Position numbers and translations under genes: made by a program. Below, one piece after another: positions 1 to 9,880 of a stretch of DNA of 46,101 nucleotides. Within the stretch, counting starts at the first letter, position 1. The number at the start of each line of letters is the position of its first letter. Under the pieces are notes generated by a model, which was not told where the DNA came from, did no database searches, and saw only the letters and a list, made by a program, of their open reading frames with translations. Source of the DNA: Akkermansiaceae bacterium (lineage in GTDB: Bacteria; Verrucomicrobiota; Verrucomicrobiia; Verrucomicrobiales; Akkermansiaceae); assembly GCA_025363295.1 (NCBI GenBank), contig JANYEC010000012.1:1-46101 (forward strand), read 5' to 3'.

Positions 1-151
1 GCTCATCAAGCTCGGAGTTGATAATCATATACTTAGCGCGGAGTTGCGATACCACTTGTTGGTTAGGCATGCCAAAACCATATCAAAACCCCTTAACTTT
101 TCCAAACAAATTCGGTAGTTTATTGTTTAGCACCGCCTTAATCCCCGGCTG

Positions 152-814
152 CTACTCCACTGCCTCAGCCAGCGACTCGAGGATAAACTTTTTGATCGTT
201 TCCCATTTCCAAGGTCGGCCTTCCAGAAAGAACGCCTGAGACACCGAGAGACACACTTGTGCATAGCGGTCTCGCGGAAACGATTTCGACAAACTTTCAC
301 TCAGCGCGGTCCCTCCCACTCCCCGGACGTGACGCACATCCACATTCCCTGCGGCAAGCTTGGTTCGCCACGCGGTCGCCAATTTATCGGCGAGCATCGC
401 ATCCACGGGCGTCTCTAACATCACCAAGCCCTCAGTATTAGGGTCCGTGTGGACCATCACATGCAATAGTCCCTCATGCCGCCGCAGATCCTCGGCGATG
501 CGTTGATTTAGCAATGCCCGATAGGGGCGCTCTTGCCGGTCCGCGATTTTCACGCGGGTCGCCTCGGGCAGTTTCAGGGAAAACCGGCTCCAGCGGGCAT
601 CGCCATCTTTTTCCAAGTCGATCAATAACCGCGTCACGTCCCCGTGTACCAAAGGTGTGCGGAATCTCATCGCAAAACCCTGCGCGAGATTCAGCGCCCC
701 GGGCTCCCATCCTTCCTTCGAAGTCAGCACCTCCTCCGAGCCCCGGAAAATTTCCCGATAAGCCTCAGGCACCGCACACGTCGCATGCTCACAACTGAAT
801 AGAAAAGCCGTCAT
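152..814 (-). CDS. N-formylglutamate amidohydrolase-like protein
   Basis: 220 residues. The N-terminus shows Ser-Cys-Glu-His at residues 7-10, followed a few residues later by Val-Pro and, near residues 33-42, a Lys-Glu-Gly-Trp-Glu-Pro-Gly-Ala segment. This pattern is typical of the N-formylglutamate amidohydrolase (FGase) superfamily, zinc hydrolases that remove formyl groups from N-formyl amino acids. The length fits the shorter COG3931-like branch rather than HutG of the histidine pathway. No hut genes lie next to it, so the substrate cannot be assigned. No signal peptide is visible, so a cytoplasmic enzyme is expected. The start is the ATG at 814. The gene stands alone, divergent from the small membrane protein at 1003. 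The family is fairly secure; the reaction is an inference. Confidence 0.75.
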   Translation of the reverse strand: MTAFLFSCEHATCAVPEAYREIFRGSEEVLTSKEGWEPGALNLAQGFAMRFRTPLVHGDVTRLLIDLEKDGDARWSRFSLKLPEATRVKIADRQERPYRALLNQRIAEDLRRHEGLLHVMVHTDPNTEGLVMLETPVDAMLADKLATAWRTKLAAGNVDVRHVRGVGGTALSESLSKSFPRDRYAQVCLSVSQAFFLEGRPWKWETIKKFILESLAEAVE

Positions 815-1002
815 GTTACTGAAATATCATTACGGAAAGGATGATTGCCAATATCCCCCACCATAGCAACTCATGGTTTAAAGGATTCACGCTTGCTCCG
901 ATTCAACCTGTCTTCATGCGTTACATGAGCATGGTATGCTATATAAAATGAAAATCAGGAGTTGCTAACAAAATCAAATTTCATAACGCTCTCCAAAAGA
1001 TT

Positions 1003-1488
1003 ATGTCTCAAGATGGAGCAGAGCACGTCCCAAAGCCTAATACATCACGCAAGGAAAGGCTCTTACGTGCACGCTCATTGCCATCCAGGAGACCTTACGA
1101 CACTGCAGTTTTACTTTCGATGATCCACTTCTTAGGGATCATCGGGACGCTTACCGCATTGGTGAGTTTTCTCTACCAGCCAAGCGAACTTGCCACTCAT
1201 CTCATTATCAGCGGCATCATCTTCAGTGCGGTCACTTGGTTTATCGCTTTTTTCAAGCGGCGCGCCACCTTTTGTCCCCTGTGTAAAGGGACACCACTCA
1301 TCAACTCCGGGGCGCTGACCCACTCAAAGTCGATCCACATTTTCCCTTTCAATCACGGCACCACTGCCACCCTTTCTATCATCGCGACTCAAAGATTCCG
1401 CTGCATGTATTGCGGCTCAGATTTCGATTTGCTGAAGCCCCCCTCGCGTTTTCTGGTGGGAGGTAAGTGTAACGATGGAATGTCCTGA
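1003..1488 (+). CDS. Two-TM membrane protein with C-terminal zinc-ribbon-like motif, unknown function
   Basis: 161 residues, family not recognised. A basic N-terminus (residues 16-31 rich in Arg and Lys) precedes two hydrophobic segments at about residues 36-57 and 64-84, so an inner-membrane hairpin is likely. The C-terminal part has two CxxC pairs (C91/C94 and C134/C137) that could bind one zinc ion as a split ribbon. The basic N-terminus and positive residues after the second helix favour both ends being cytoplasmic. The ATG at 1003 is preceded by an AT-rich 190-bp spacer shared with the divergent FGase-like gene. It is convergent with the next gene, whose stop lies at 1497. No function is proposed. 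Confidence 0.6.
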   Translation: MSQDGAEHVPKPNTSRKERLLRARSLPSRRPYDTAVLLSMIHFLGIIGTLTALVSFLYQPSELATHLIISGIIFSAVTWFIAFFKRRATFCPLCKGTPLINSGALTHSKSIHIFPFNHGTTATLSIIATQRFRCMYCGSDFDLLKPPSRFLVGGKCNDGMS

Positions 1489-1496
1489 ACCCGGCA

Positions 1497-2888
1497 TCAG
1501 CTCGAGCGGAGCTGTGCGTGGCGCTTCGCCATTGTCCACGCGACTTCCGGCACTAGGTCACGCCAAGTTTCATCCCCGGCGGTGATCATCCGGCAAACAT
1601 CCCGACCGGTGTGTCCCAGCAGTGCCTCATCCTCACAAACGACTCCCACAATGCGCCCGTGTGCTAGGAAGTGCCGATAGAGATGCACGCTATCTTCCGG
1701 CGCACGAAAGGTTTCTGCGGTCACCAACTCGCCCGTGCGGCGGTTTTTCCACGGAAAAACGTGTAAGGTCACCCCTTGTTTGAAAAGGCGACCAAAAGAC
1801 TCTAGCAAACCTCCTGCTAGATTTTCCGACCACTTGGATTTGAAAAGTTCGTTGAGCAAACCAATACTTAGAACGATCCCCACCGGCTTATTCGTGCAAC
1901 GATTGAGAAATGCGGCGATGCGGTGGAACTCGGCACAGCGTGAAACAAGAACCGTCTTTCCTAACAGTTGCAATGCGTCCGCCCGATCCAGAAAGTCAAC
2001 GGGATCAATCCTGCGCTCACGCAGGAGGTTGTGCATTGAGATTTCACAAAGCTCTATGGCCTTATCGCGGTCCTTTTCATCCAAGGATGCGGTGAACCCT
2101 CCGCGAGATTGATCTAACATGGTCAGATGCACCTTCATCACCGGATCAAAACTGCCACGCAATAACAGAACCGGACGGTGATAAAGCGCTTCCGCGGGTT
2201 GAACGACTTCGCCATCTGGAAGAAACATCGTCGCATCGGTGAGACCGCTTTCTACCAGTTGCAGCGCGCAAAGACGATTGTCGAAGAAACCATAACCATG
2301 CCCTGTGAATTTCAAGAGATCCACTTCCACCCGCCCGGCTACAAGATTATCGACGAGGGATTCTACAAATTTCAACAGATGCCCCCGATGGCGGAAGGCC
2401 GAATGAATGAGGTTCACGCCAATGGTGCCGAGCGCTTCCATCTGGTCAATCGTGCGATTATCTAGCAATCTAACGTGTAAAATGATATCGGAAGGTGCAT
2501 CGCCTGGTTTCATTTGGAAACGGATTCCTAGCCAGCCATGACACTCACCGTTATCCTTCCAGCCACGAGCGCGAACGGTATTGCAGAATGAAAAAAATGT
2601 GGTGTCAGCTCCGCGCTTGGGCCCCAGACGTTCTAGCAGGATCGAGTACTCGTGATCAAGCATCGAACCTAGGCGGGCCGCCGAAACATAACGTTCCGCA
2701 TGGCCGTAGATGGCATCGCTCATGGTCATGTCGTAGGCCGAGATCGTTTTGGCCACCAGACCCGCAGCACCTGAGGCTCTGAAAAAACAATTCCCGGTTT
2801 CCTGCCCCGCGCCGATCTCGGCGAAGGTGCCGTAAACCTGGGGATCAAGGTTCAATTCGAGGGCTTTTTCGTAGGTGGTGGCGATCAT
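1497..2888 (-). CDS. Large conserved protein of unknown function (GTFAEIGAGQ family)
   Basis: 463 residues. The N-terminal motifs GTFAEIGAGQE (about residues 20-30), AKTISAYDM and SDAIYG recall a widespread family, known for example from cyanobacteria, that has inconsistent database names. A mid-protein stretch (RGSFDPV, near residue 245) superficially resembles the nucleotidyltransferase GxFDPxHxGH motif. It is not N-terminal, the HxGH histidines are not kept (MKVHL follows), and no Rossmann fold is evident, so a nicotinate-nucleotide adenylyltransferase name would not be justified. The protein looks soluble. Its ATG overlaps the stop of the upstream zinc-ribbon protein gene as ATGA (2885-2888), so the two are probably translationally coupled and act in one process. 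The function is unknown. Confidence 0.7.
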   Translation of the reverse strand: MIATTYEKALELNLDPQVYGTFAEIGAGQETGNCFFRASGAAGLVAKTISAYDMTMSDAIYGHAERYVSAARLGSMLDHEYSILLERLGPKRGADTTFFSFCNTVRARGWKDNGECHGWLGIRFQMKPGDAPSDIILHVRLLDNRTIDQMEALGTIGVNLIHSAFRHRGHLLKFVESLVDNLVAGRVEVDLLKFTGHGYGFFDNRLCALQLVESGLTDATMFLPDGEVVQPAEALYHRPVLLLRGSFDPVMKVHLTMLDQSRGGFTASLDEKDRDKAIELCEISMHNLLRERRIDPVDFLDRADALQLLGKTVLVSRCAEFHRIAAFLNRCTNKPVGIVLSIGLLNELFKSKWSENLAGGLLESFGRLFKQGVTLHVFPWKNRRTGELVTAETFRAPEDSVHLYRHFLAHGRIVGVVCEDEALLGHTGRDVCRMITAGDETWRDLVPEVAWTMAKRHAQLRSS

Positions 2889-4063
2889 GGCGTTGAATTC
2901 TCCTCTACCCAGCCTTCACATACTAACCGTTCGATCAATACTTGGTTAGACGATGCTCCGTCTTCTGGAAATCTCAACGAAAGCATCATGGGCATCACCG
3001 TTGTATCCCTCCCGGGCTGGATTTGCTTTTCCAACAACGAACCTTTTTCCACATATCCATAGATCGAATGTTGTTGATCCGATGATTCTAATCGGAACGA
3101 TTGCCACTTCCCCTCGTCCTTGAAATCAAAGTTATAATAATCAGTCGCAGCCAAGTTCACCCGGAAAACATGCGCGGTGGTTGATTTGCTAGATAAAAAT
3201 TTCTCCCAAGAAATATCCGACCAGCCCACCCAGCTTTCCCAATCAATCTTCAATCCCTGCGGCCCTTCAACAAAGGCAATGGATTTCTCCTCTTTATCTC
3301 GAGTGGTTACTGAAAACAAGGTAGTCAATCCCTGTTTCGTGAGACTTCCGGTAGGGTTAAACTGGGACAAGCCAAGCGCGGGAATTTTTCCGTCCGGATA
3401 ATATTGGCGGATTCGCGATTCCTCCCGCTGAGGGTTGCGAACGAGCGGGAGAATTTCTTCCACTTGTATAGCTAACAGAAATTTTCTCGCCAGCACTTCC
3501 GCTTCGGATGTAAGCGTTGCCTCGCTGCGCTGGGCGACCACGGGCGGGGCTGCTTTCGGAGATTCTACCACTTGCTTCGAGACAACACTGGGGACGGCAA
3601 CCTTTTCCTTCGTGCCACCATACTGGGCCACGAGAACCCCTAAAACGATCAGCACGAACAATCCTCCGCCACTCATTAACATCATTCGCATTTGCTGCTT
3701 TTCGCCGTGTTGGATGTCCCTTGGCTGGCTCTCCCACGTTAGATTTTCCAGTGCGTCCACTTTGTTTCCTCGGCGTCTTCGTTTCGCCACCATCACTTGG
3801 CCATCCTCGTTCACCATCTCTGCTGAAATTTTGCGAAGGGGCACTAACAAAGCAGGCGGAGTGTCGCCCGGTGCGGGGATTTTTAGGATTCGCCGGCAAC
3901 TCGGGCAAACGATGCCCTTGCCATCGTGATCACGCGGCACGCGAAACACAAATCGGCAGTCTGGGCAAACAAAGCCACTCCAGCGGCGGGCACTTTCCAT
4001 CGTCTCTGACACGGCAAGAGCCTGAGGGATCACGGGCATTCCCTGCAAGCGTGATATGGACAT
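2885..4063 (-). CDS. Zinc-ribbon / single-TM protein with large C-terminal domain, unknown function
   Basis: 392 residues. The N-terminal part carries two CxxC knuckles (CPDC near residues 33-36 and CPSC near 53-56), a standard zinc-ribbon arrangement. A basic linker with KRRRRG (about 94-99) is followed by one transmembrane helix at about residues 129-147 and a C-terminal domain of about 240 residues. The expected topology is a cytoplasmic zinc ribbon and a periplasmic C-terminal domain. The ATG at 4063 has a GGGAAGG-type ribosome binding site a few bases upstream, while the internal Met-22 has none, so the longer form is preferred. It is the first gene of a two-gene unit with the conserved protein downstream (ATGA overlap) and is divergent from the gene at 4208. 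I do not recognise the C-terminal domain. Confidence 0.65.
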   Translation of the reverse strand: MSISRLQGMPVIPQALAVSETMESARRWSGFVCPDCRFVFRVPRDHDGKGIVCPSCRRILKIPAPGDTPPALLVPLRKISAEMVNEDGQVMVAKRRRRGNKVDALENLTWESQPRDIQHGEKQQMRMMLMSGGGLFVLIVLGVLVAQYGGTKEKVAVPSVVSKQVVESPKAAPPVVAQRSEATLTSEAEVLARKFLLAIQVEEILPLVRNPQREESRIRQYYPDGKIPALGLSQFNPTGSLTKQGLTTLFSVTTRDKEEKSIAFVEGPQGLKIDWESWVGWSDISWEKFLSSKSTTAHVFRVNLAATDYYNFDFKDEGKWQSFRLESSDQQHSIYGYVEKGSLLEKQIQPGRDTTVMPMMLSLRFPEDGASSNQVLIERLVCEGWVEENSTP

Positions 4064-4207
4064 CCCACCTTCCCTTCCCGAGCCTTGGTGGGAATTTTAA
4101 GGACGGCGGAGAGTTGGCCTCAAAAATGCATGGGATCGGCGCGAGTGACTCCTTGACTGCCGATTTGATGGAAATCATGTTTCATTCGAATTAATCGACT
4201 TTCCACC

Positions 4208-5554
4208 ATGAGCCACACGACCCTCACGCCTGAAAATCTCGCCCCCATTGTTGCGCGCCTGTCCAATGAAAATCGCGCCTTCATGCAGACCTATCCTGGA
4301 GAGTCTGACCGCAGGCAGGCCGTCCATACGCTTTACGGCGGTGGGCATCTTTTTAAGGCGGATTCGACTGTTAAACTTGGACTGGTAGCACTGCGTTCAC
4401 TCAAGGAATACGCCCCAGATGCCACCACTCTTGCGAATGTGTTAGGGGTGAATTGGGAGCCTGCATTTGCGGAAAAACTTTACGCCAGAATCGTCGCAAA
4501 ACTGACCCGAGAGCCAATCGAAGACTTCCGGTTAGATTATGAAGATGGTTATGGAAACCGGGTCGATAGCGAGGAAGACGGCCATGCAGAACAAGGTGCG
4601 CGGGAGGTGGCAGCGGGACTGGCTGCTGGTACTTTACCGCCGTTCATTGGCATCCGCATCAAACCATTCAATGAGGATTTGAGGGACCGTGCGATCCGCA
4701 CACTGGACATCTTCATCACCACTCTCATCAAGGAAACAGGCGGAAAACTACCGCCCAATTTCGTCGTAACCCTACCCAAAGTGCAACTTGCCGCGCAAGT
4801 CACCGCTGCGGTTGCGATTTTTTCGATGTTAGAAAAAAAACTCGGTCTCCCACACGGCAGTATTCCCGTCGAGCCGATGATCGAAACACCGCAATCCATC
4901 ATTGATCGCCATGGGAACTGCCCACTGCTCGCCATCGTGCAGGCTGCCGAGGGACGCTGCCACAGCGTTCATTTTGGGGTTTACGATTACACGGCGTCTA
5001 GCGGCATCACGGCGGCCTATCAGGCGATGGGCCACCCGACCTGTGATTTTGCGCGTGCGCACATGATCGTATCGCTAGCAGGCACCGGCGTTCACATTTC
5101 CGATGGCGCCACGAATATTCTCCCCGTCGGCCCACACCGCAGCGCCGATCTCACGGCAGATCAGATCGCGCGGAATTTCGCAGCAGTGCATGGCGCTTGG
5201 AAGCTGGCCTTCGATGATAACCTCCATTCGTTGACCAACGGCATCTATCAAGGGTGGGATCTTCACCCAGCCCAAGTCGTCGCACGCTATGCGGCGATTT
5301 ACAGTTTTTTTCTCGAGGGTTTGGAGGCAGCATCCGGCCGACTCAAGGCTTTTGTGGAAAAGGCAGCGCTGGCCTCGCTATTCGGCGATGTGTTCGACGA
5401 CGCCGCCACTGGCCAGGGCTTGCTGAATTTCTTTCTGCGAGGCATCGCTTGCGGAGCGATCACCGAGGCCGAAGCCTTGGAAACCGGCCTATCCATTGAG
5501 GAAATCCGATCCCGCTCGTTTTACAAAATCCTAACGGGTCGCCGGAATTCGTGA
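4208..5554 (+). CDS. DUF6986 family protein (CitE/HpcH-aldolase-like)
   Basis: 448 residues. The segment YGGGHLFKADSTVKLG near residues 43-58, the acidic RLDYEDGYGNR stretch near 107-117 followed by EED, and a conserved VEPMIET motif near 221-227 match the HpcH/HpaI aldolase and citrate lyase beta superfamily, specifically the group named DUF6986. That superfamily uses a TIM barrel with Mg2+ bound through Glu and Asp residues to cleave or form C-C bonds on acyl-CoA or 2-oxo acids. Some homologues carry the name phosphoenolpyruvate kinase, which the sequence alone cannot justify. No signal peptide. The gene is single, 144 bp from the divergent zinc-ribbon gene, and is followed at 84 bp by the glucosidase; co-transcription with it is possible but not shown. 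Confidence 0.75.
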   Translation: MSHTTLTPENLAPIVARLSNENRAFMQTYPGESDRRQAVHTLYGGGHLFKADSTVKLGLVALRSLKEYAPDATTLANVLGVNWEPAFAEKLYARIVAKLTREPIEDFRLDYEDGYGNRVDSEEDGHAEQGAREVAAGLAAGTLPPFIGIRIKPFNEDLRDRAIRTLDIFITTLIKETGGKLPPNFVVTLPKVQLAAQVTAAVAIFSMLEKKLGLPHGSIPVEPMIETPQSIIDRHGNCPLLAIVQAAEGRCHSVHFGVYDYTASSGITAAYQAMGHPTCDFARAHMIVSLAGTGVHISDGATNILPVGPHRSADLTADQIARNFAAVHGAWKLAFDDNLHSLTNGIYQGWDLHPAQVVARYAAIYSFFLEGLEAASGRLKAFVEKAALASLFGDVFDDAATGQGLLNFFLRGIACGAITEAEALETGLSIEEIRSRSFYKILTGRRNS

Positions 5555-5638
5555 TTTGAGAAACATTTATGGTCCGAAATTCCCAAAATCGAGTGCCCGC
5601 ACGATTTCGTCACTCTTTCTGGTCTGCGTGCACGAATC

Positions 5639-8341
5639 ATGCTTAGTCTCCGCCCAGAGATGATGAATCAGGAGAAAGAACGACTGGCCGAAGCTGCCAC
5701 TGGCCCGGAACGATGGCGGCGTTGGGGGCCATTTCTCAGCGAGCGCCAATGGGGCACCGTGCGCGAGGACTACTCAGACCATGGGAATAGTTGGGCCAGT
5801 TTTCCTCACGATCACTCGCGCCGCCGCGCCTACCGCTGGGGCGAGGACGGCTTGCAAGGCTGGACTGACCGCCAGTGTCGGCTGTGTTTCGCGCCCGTCC
5901 TCTGGAATGGGAACGACACGATCCTCAAAGAGCGGCTTTTCGGTCTCGGTGGCAACGAGGGAAACCACGGTGAAGACGTGAAAGAGTGCTACTACTACTT
6001 AGACTCCAGCCCCACGCACTCCTACACCAAGGCACTCTACAAATATCCGCAGGGGAAGTATCCCTACACCGCGCTCCGCGAGGAGAACCAAGCCCTCGGA
6101 CGAAACGGTCCCGAGAGGGAATTGGCGGACATGGGCATGTTTGATGACGGACGCTATTTCGATGTGGTGCAGGAAGTGGCGAAGCGCACGCCGGAGGACA
6201 TCCTGTGGCGCATCACCGTGACTAATCACGGCCCAAAAGCTGCGCCCATCCACGTTTTGCCATCCCTATGGTTTCGTAACACTTGGGCATGGGATCACAG
6301 CCGAGAGACGCCTAGCAAAAAGCCGCAAATTAAAACGAATAGAGACGCCGTCATCGCAATCCATGAGACGTTAGGGGAATTTCGTTTTCTGGTAGATTCT
6401 CCGAATCCCCGAAAGCGCACGCCTTGGCTATTCACGGAAAATGAAACCAATAACAAATCCGTCTTCGGCAGTGAAAATACCACCCCTTACGTCAAGGATG
6501 CATTCCACCGCTATCTCATTCACGGGGAAAAAGACGCCATCTCCCCCACCCCCGCAGGCACCAAGGCAGCCGCTCATTTGAAGTTCATCATTCCTCCCGG
6601 CAAATCCATCACGGTCCGCTGCCGCCTGCACCTGGCCAGTGAATCTAACGGTCATGCAGGGTTTGAGAATTTTGATGAGACTTTCGCCGAACGCATCGCC
6701 GAGTGCGATGCATTTTATGAGGACGTGATCCCCAAGGGTATCTCCTACGATGAACGCTTAATCTGCCGCCAAGGATACGCCGGGCTGCTGTGGACTAAGC
6801 AGTTTTTCCATTACGTGATCGATGATTGGATCAAGGGAGAAAAGCAAGAGCCATCGTTAGAATCACGACTCAGGGGGCGCAATGCGGATTGGCAGCATTT
6901 TCATGCCCGTGACATTCTCTCAATGCCGGATAAGTGGGAATACCCGTGGTTCGCCGCATGGGACACGGCGTTCCACATGATTCCGTTTGCCGGAGTCGAT
7001 CCAGATTTCGCGAAATCCCAACTGCTCTTGCTGCTGCGCGAGTGGTACATGCACCCTAATGGACAACTTCCAGCCTACGAATGGAATTTCTCAGATGTGA
7101 ACCCACCTGTCCATGCCTGGGCAGTCTGGCGGGTCTATAAAATTTCTGATAAAAAGGGCGAGCGCGATCTGTTATTCCTTGAGCGAGCATTCCAAAAACT
7201 TCTTCTCAATTTCACCTGGTGGGTCAACCGAAAGGACATTGAAGGCCGTCACGTCTTCGGCGGTGGCTTCCTCGGGCTGGATAACATCGGAGTCTTTGAT
7301 CGCTCCCACGCCCTCCCCGGCGGTGGCAGGCTGAATCAGGCAGATGGCACGGCGTGGATGGCTTCATTTTGTCTAACGATGCTCTCAATTTCGTTAGAGC
7401 TCGCGCTTGAAAACCCAGCCTACGAAGACATCGCCTCGAAATTTTTCGAACATTTCGTCAACATTTGTGATGCCATCAACTCGCTCGGCGGCACCGGACT
7501 GTGGGACAACGAGGACGGTTTCTACTACGACCAGCTCATCATCAACTACCGCGAACCAATCCCACTGCGCATTCGTTCGCTGGTCGGGCTGCTGCCGATG
7601 TGCTCCGTCACCGTGCTTAAACAGAAAACGATCGACGCCCTGCCGGCCTTCCGCAAACGCATGGACTGGTTTCTAACGAACCGCCCGGATCTACTCAAAT
7701 ACATCACTGTCCGCCGCGTGACCGGCAACAAGAATCCCGGCCGTTGCCTACTCGCCATTCCCTCCGAAGCCCGCCTACGGAAAAGCCTCGCTTACATGCT
7801 CGACCCGAAGGAATTCTTATCAAATTTCGGCATCCGCTCGTTGAGCAAGGCGCACGGCGAAAAACCCTTCGTCTTCGAACACGGTGGCCAACGCCACGAG
7901 GTCCCTTATACGCCCGGTGAAGCCACCACTGATATGTTCGGAGGAAACTCTAACTGGCGCGGGCCGATCTGGTTTCCCATCAATTTCCTCATCATCGAAG
8001 CCCTCGAACGCTACTATTATTTCTATGGTAACACCTTTGAAATCGAATATCCCACCGGCTCTGGCAACATGGCCACGCTGCTCGAAATCGCCATCGATCT
8101 GTGCGACCGCCTCATCTCGCTTTTTCTACCCGACGAAAAAGGCTACCGCCCCTGTTTCGGCCAAGCATACCGCTACACGGATGTCTCCCACTGGCAGGAC
8201 ACGCTCCTGTTTCACGAATATTTCCATGCGGAAACCGGCGAAGGACTCGGCGCTTCCCATCAGACTGGGTGGACCGCACTGGTCGTCCGCCTCGTCCGCG
8301 AGAGGCGCGAGAAACTCACACGCAGCCACTTGGAAAGCTGA
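5639..8341 (+). CDS. GH63-type glucosidase (bacterial MGH1-like)
   Basis: 900 residues. The N-terminal half contains SERQWGTVREDYS, AYRWGEDG, LKERLFGLGG and EGNHGEDVKE, signatures of a large bacterial glucosidase group in glycoside hydrolase family 63 or its MGH1-like relatives. The C-terminal (alpha/alpha)6 barrel shows WAAWDTAFHM-like, GGGFLGLDNIG and GGNSNWRGPIWFP segments. Members hydrolyse alpha-glucosides such as oligosaccharides, glucosylglycerate or mannosylglycerate; the exact substrate cannot be read here. There is no signal peptide, so a cytoplasmic enzyme is expected. Start choice is uncertain: ATG codons at 5639, 5660 and 5663 are all in frame. Homologous proteins as I recall them begin near the MNQEKERL segment, which favours 5663. 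The length of 880-900 residues is usual for the group. Confidence 0.85.
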   Translation: MLSLRPEMMNQEKERLAEAATGPERWRRWGPFLSERQWGTVREDYSDHGNSWASFPHDHSRRRAYRWGEDGLQGWTDRQCRLCFAPVLWNGNDTILKERLFGLGGNEGNHGEDVKECYYYLDSSPTHSYTKALYKYPQGKYPYTALREENQALGRNGPERELADMGMFDDGRYFDVVQEVAKRTPEDILWRITVTNHGPKAAPIHVLPSLWFRNTWAWDHSRETPSKKPQIKTNRDAVIAIHETLGEFRFLVDSPNPRKRTPWLFTENETNNKSVFGSENTTPYVKDAFHRYLIHGEKDAISPTPAGTKAAAHLKFIIPPGKSITVRCRLHLASESNGHAGFENFDETFAERIAECDAFYEDVIPKGISYDERLICRQGYAGLLWTKQFFHYVIDDWIKGEKQEPSLESRLRGRNADWQHFHARDILSMPDKWEYPWFAAWDTAFHMIPFAGVDPDFAKSQLLLLLREWYMHPNGQLPAYEWNFSDVNPPVHAWAVWRVYKISDKKGERDLLFLERAFQKLLLNFTWWVNRKDIEGRHVFGGGFLGLDNIGVFDRSHALPGGGRLNQADGTAWMASFCLTMLSISLELALENPAYEDIASKFFEHFVNICDAINSLGGTGLWDNEDGFYYDQLIINYREPIPLRIRSLVGLLPMCSVTVLKQKTIDALPAFRKRMDWFLTNRPDLLKYITVRRVTGNKNPGRCLLAIPSEARLRKSLAYMLDPKEFLSNFGIRSLSKAHGEKPFVFEHGGQRHEVPYTPGEATTDMFGGNSNWRGPIWFPINFLIIEALERYYYFYGNTFEIEYPTGSGNMATLLEIAIDLCDRLISLFLPDEKGYRPCFGQAYRYTDVSHWQDTLLFHEYFHAETGEGLGASHQTGWTALVVRLVRERREKLTRSHLES

Positions 8342-8468
8342 CACGAGACCCTCTCTAGCAGCCCCTCGCAGAAATTTCTCAGATCGAAAATAAGCCTAAC
8401 CTTTGTTGCATAGAATTTGTCAGCTTTTCCGCACTCATTTCAATGTCGCACATTTCGATTTGCAGTCA

Positions 8469-9880
8469 CTAATCAGTGCTCCTTGGAGGGCTGAGGTAAA
8501 GGTGTTGCACCGTCTCGCCATCGAAGGCACGGTCAAAAATTTGCAGGTCGTCGATCAAACCTTTGAACCCGCTCCCGCCGAGTTTAAAGGAATCTGATAA
8601 CTCTAGAGAACGGCTCACCGGCATACTCAGGAGGAGATGCCCATCCCCATAAACCGACAAGGTGGTGGCATCCGATGTGATGGCGAAATGTGTCCAGTAG
8701 CCTAGCATGGAGGCGTTGTTAGTGCCGCCGTAAAACCATTGGCCCTGTGCGTTGAAACGGAGTGAGCCTTGAACCATGTCGAGGCTGAAAAAGAAGAGGT
8801 CGTTAATGTTAATGAGATTGCCGTCCGGGTTCGGATCAGACTTAATCCAAAAGGCTACGGTAAAGGTCTGGCCAATTTTTTCTTTCAGCTTGAGCGGCAC
8901 GACGAGCGCGTCTTTAGCAAAGCGTGCTGCGTTTTGAATCCGCCCGGACTCTACGGTGGCTTCAACGGACGGGATCGCGGGAATATCTTTTTGCGCTGAA
9001 GCAAACGCACCTTTTTCGATGGCATCAAATGACCACGAGGCCACCAGTCCGGGTAGCTTTCCGGCATCAAAATTTTTCAAGGAAGCGATGACCGTTGGTA
9101 ATTGTTGCAGCTCAGGTGTAAATTCCAGTCGTAACGTGCCTTCAAACAATTGCGCTGGATGTCATCGACGACCAAAACATAGGGCCTTGCTCCGCGCACC
9201 ACACCGGCGGTGCGAAAAGATTTCAGAACCGGCGTGTTGACCTGCTTGACGCAGGCGGAGATCACATCATCCGGTGCAAGTCAGTCTGGCATGACTTTCA
9301 ACGGCTGGCTATAGACTTGTCCTGGATTTTTCGTCCAGGCGAAGACGTTGAAACTTTGCTCCACCAGCCTCCAGCCCGGGCCGGAATCCAATTGATCGTT
9401 GAGCACATCATCGCGCGTCGCAGTCTGGTCCTTTTTGTTTTTAGAAACCGTGCGCTAGGCCCAATCCCAACAGTATTTGGCATCGCCCGCCAAAAAACTG
9501 GCTTGTGGTGTGTCCACAAAATCCACGACCCGACCCGGAGTGCTGTTATTTTGTTCACGGCCATCGATCAGCACCGTGTTGCACTTCCAGCCCGCGTCCT
9601 GTCCACCATCCCACGGGATGGTGACCCAAGTCCGGCCTTTTGCGGAATGCATAATGCCGTTGCGGTCTCGGTAAGGATGTCCGCTGCTTGCCCCGCGCAC
9701 GTGCATGGTGAGGAAGGTCACCTCTTTGTCCCAAGACGAACGCGCCATCATCATCGCGCGCTGGCCACAAAAAATGTTAGTGGTAGGCCGATCTTTTCCG
9801 GCGTGTTTGCAGGGTTATAATCCGTGGCGAAGAGGGCGGACAACACTACCATATTCCAAGTTCAATCACAGTGCCATTCG
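8469..9880 (-). pseudogene. Decayed heparinase II/III-like plus LamG-domain protein
   Basis: Reading leftward, fragments of one protein appear in successive frames. At about 9880-9785 there is DYNPANTPEKIGLPL. From about 9785 down to 9455 there is FCGQRAMMMARSSWD, then HVRGASSGHPYRDRNG, RVVDFVDTP and GDAKYCWDW, which are hallmark heparinase II/III C-terminal beta-domain motifs. An in-frame TAG at 9455-9457 interrupts it; the frame continues open to a TGA near 9290. A shifted frame then gives RPYVLVVDDIQRN and YDWNLHL. A last shift near 9149 enters a 226-codon open segment whose residues 35-220 look like a LamG/concanavalin-type jelly roll. The expected N-terminal alpha-helical lyase domain is missing. 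At least three disruptions plus the N-terminal loss argue for real decay. The 250 bp to its right, up to 10128, show no gene that I can support. Confidence 0.75.

Noticed and set aside
2130..2180. RGSFDPV as evidence for nicotinate-nucleotide adenylyltransferase
   Set aside because: The motif is mid-protein, lacks the HxGH histidine pair, and no Rossmann fold or ISTxxR motif follows.
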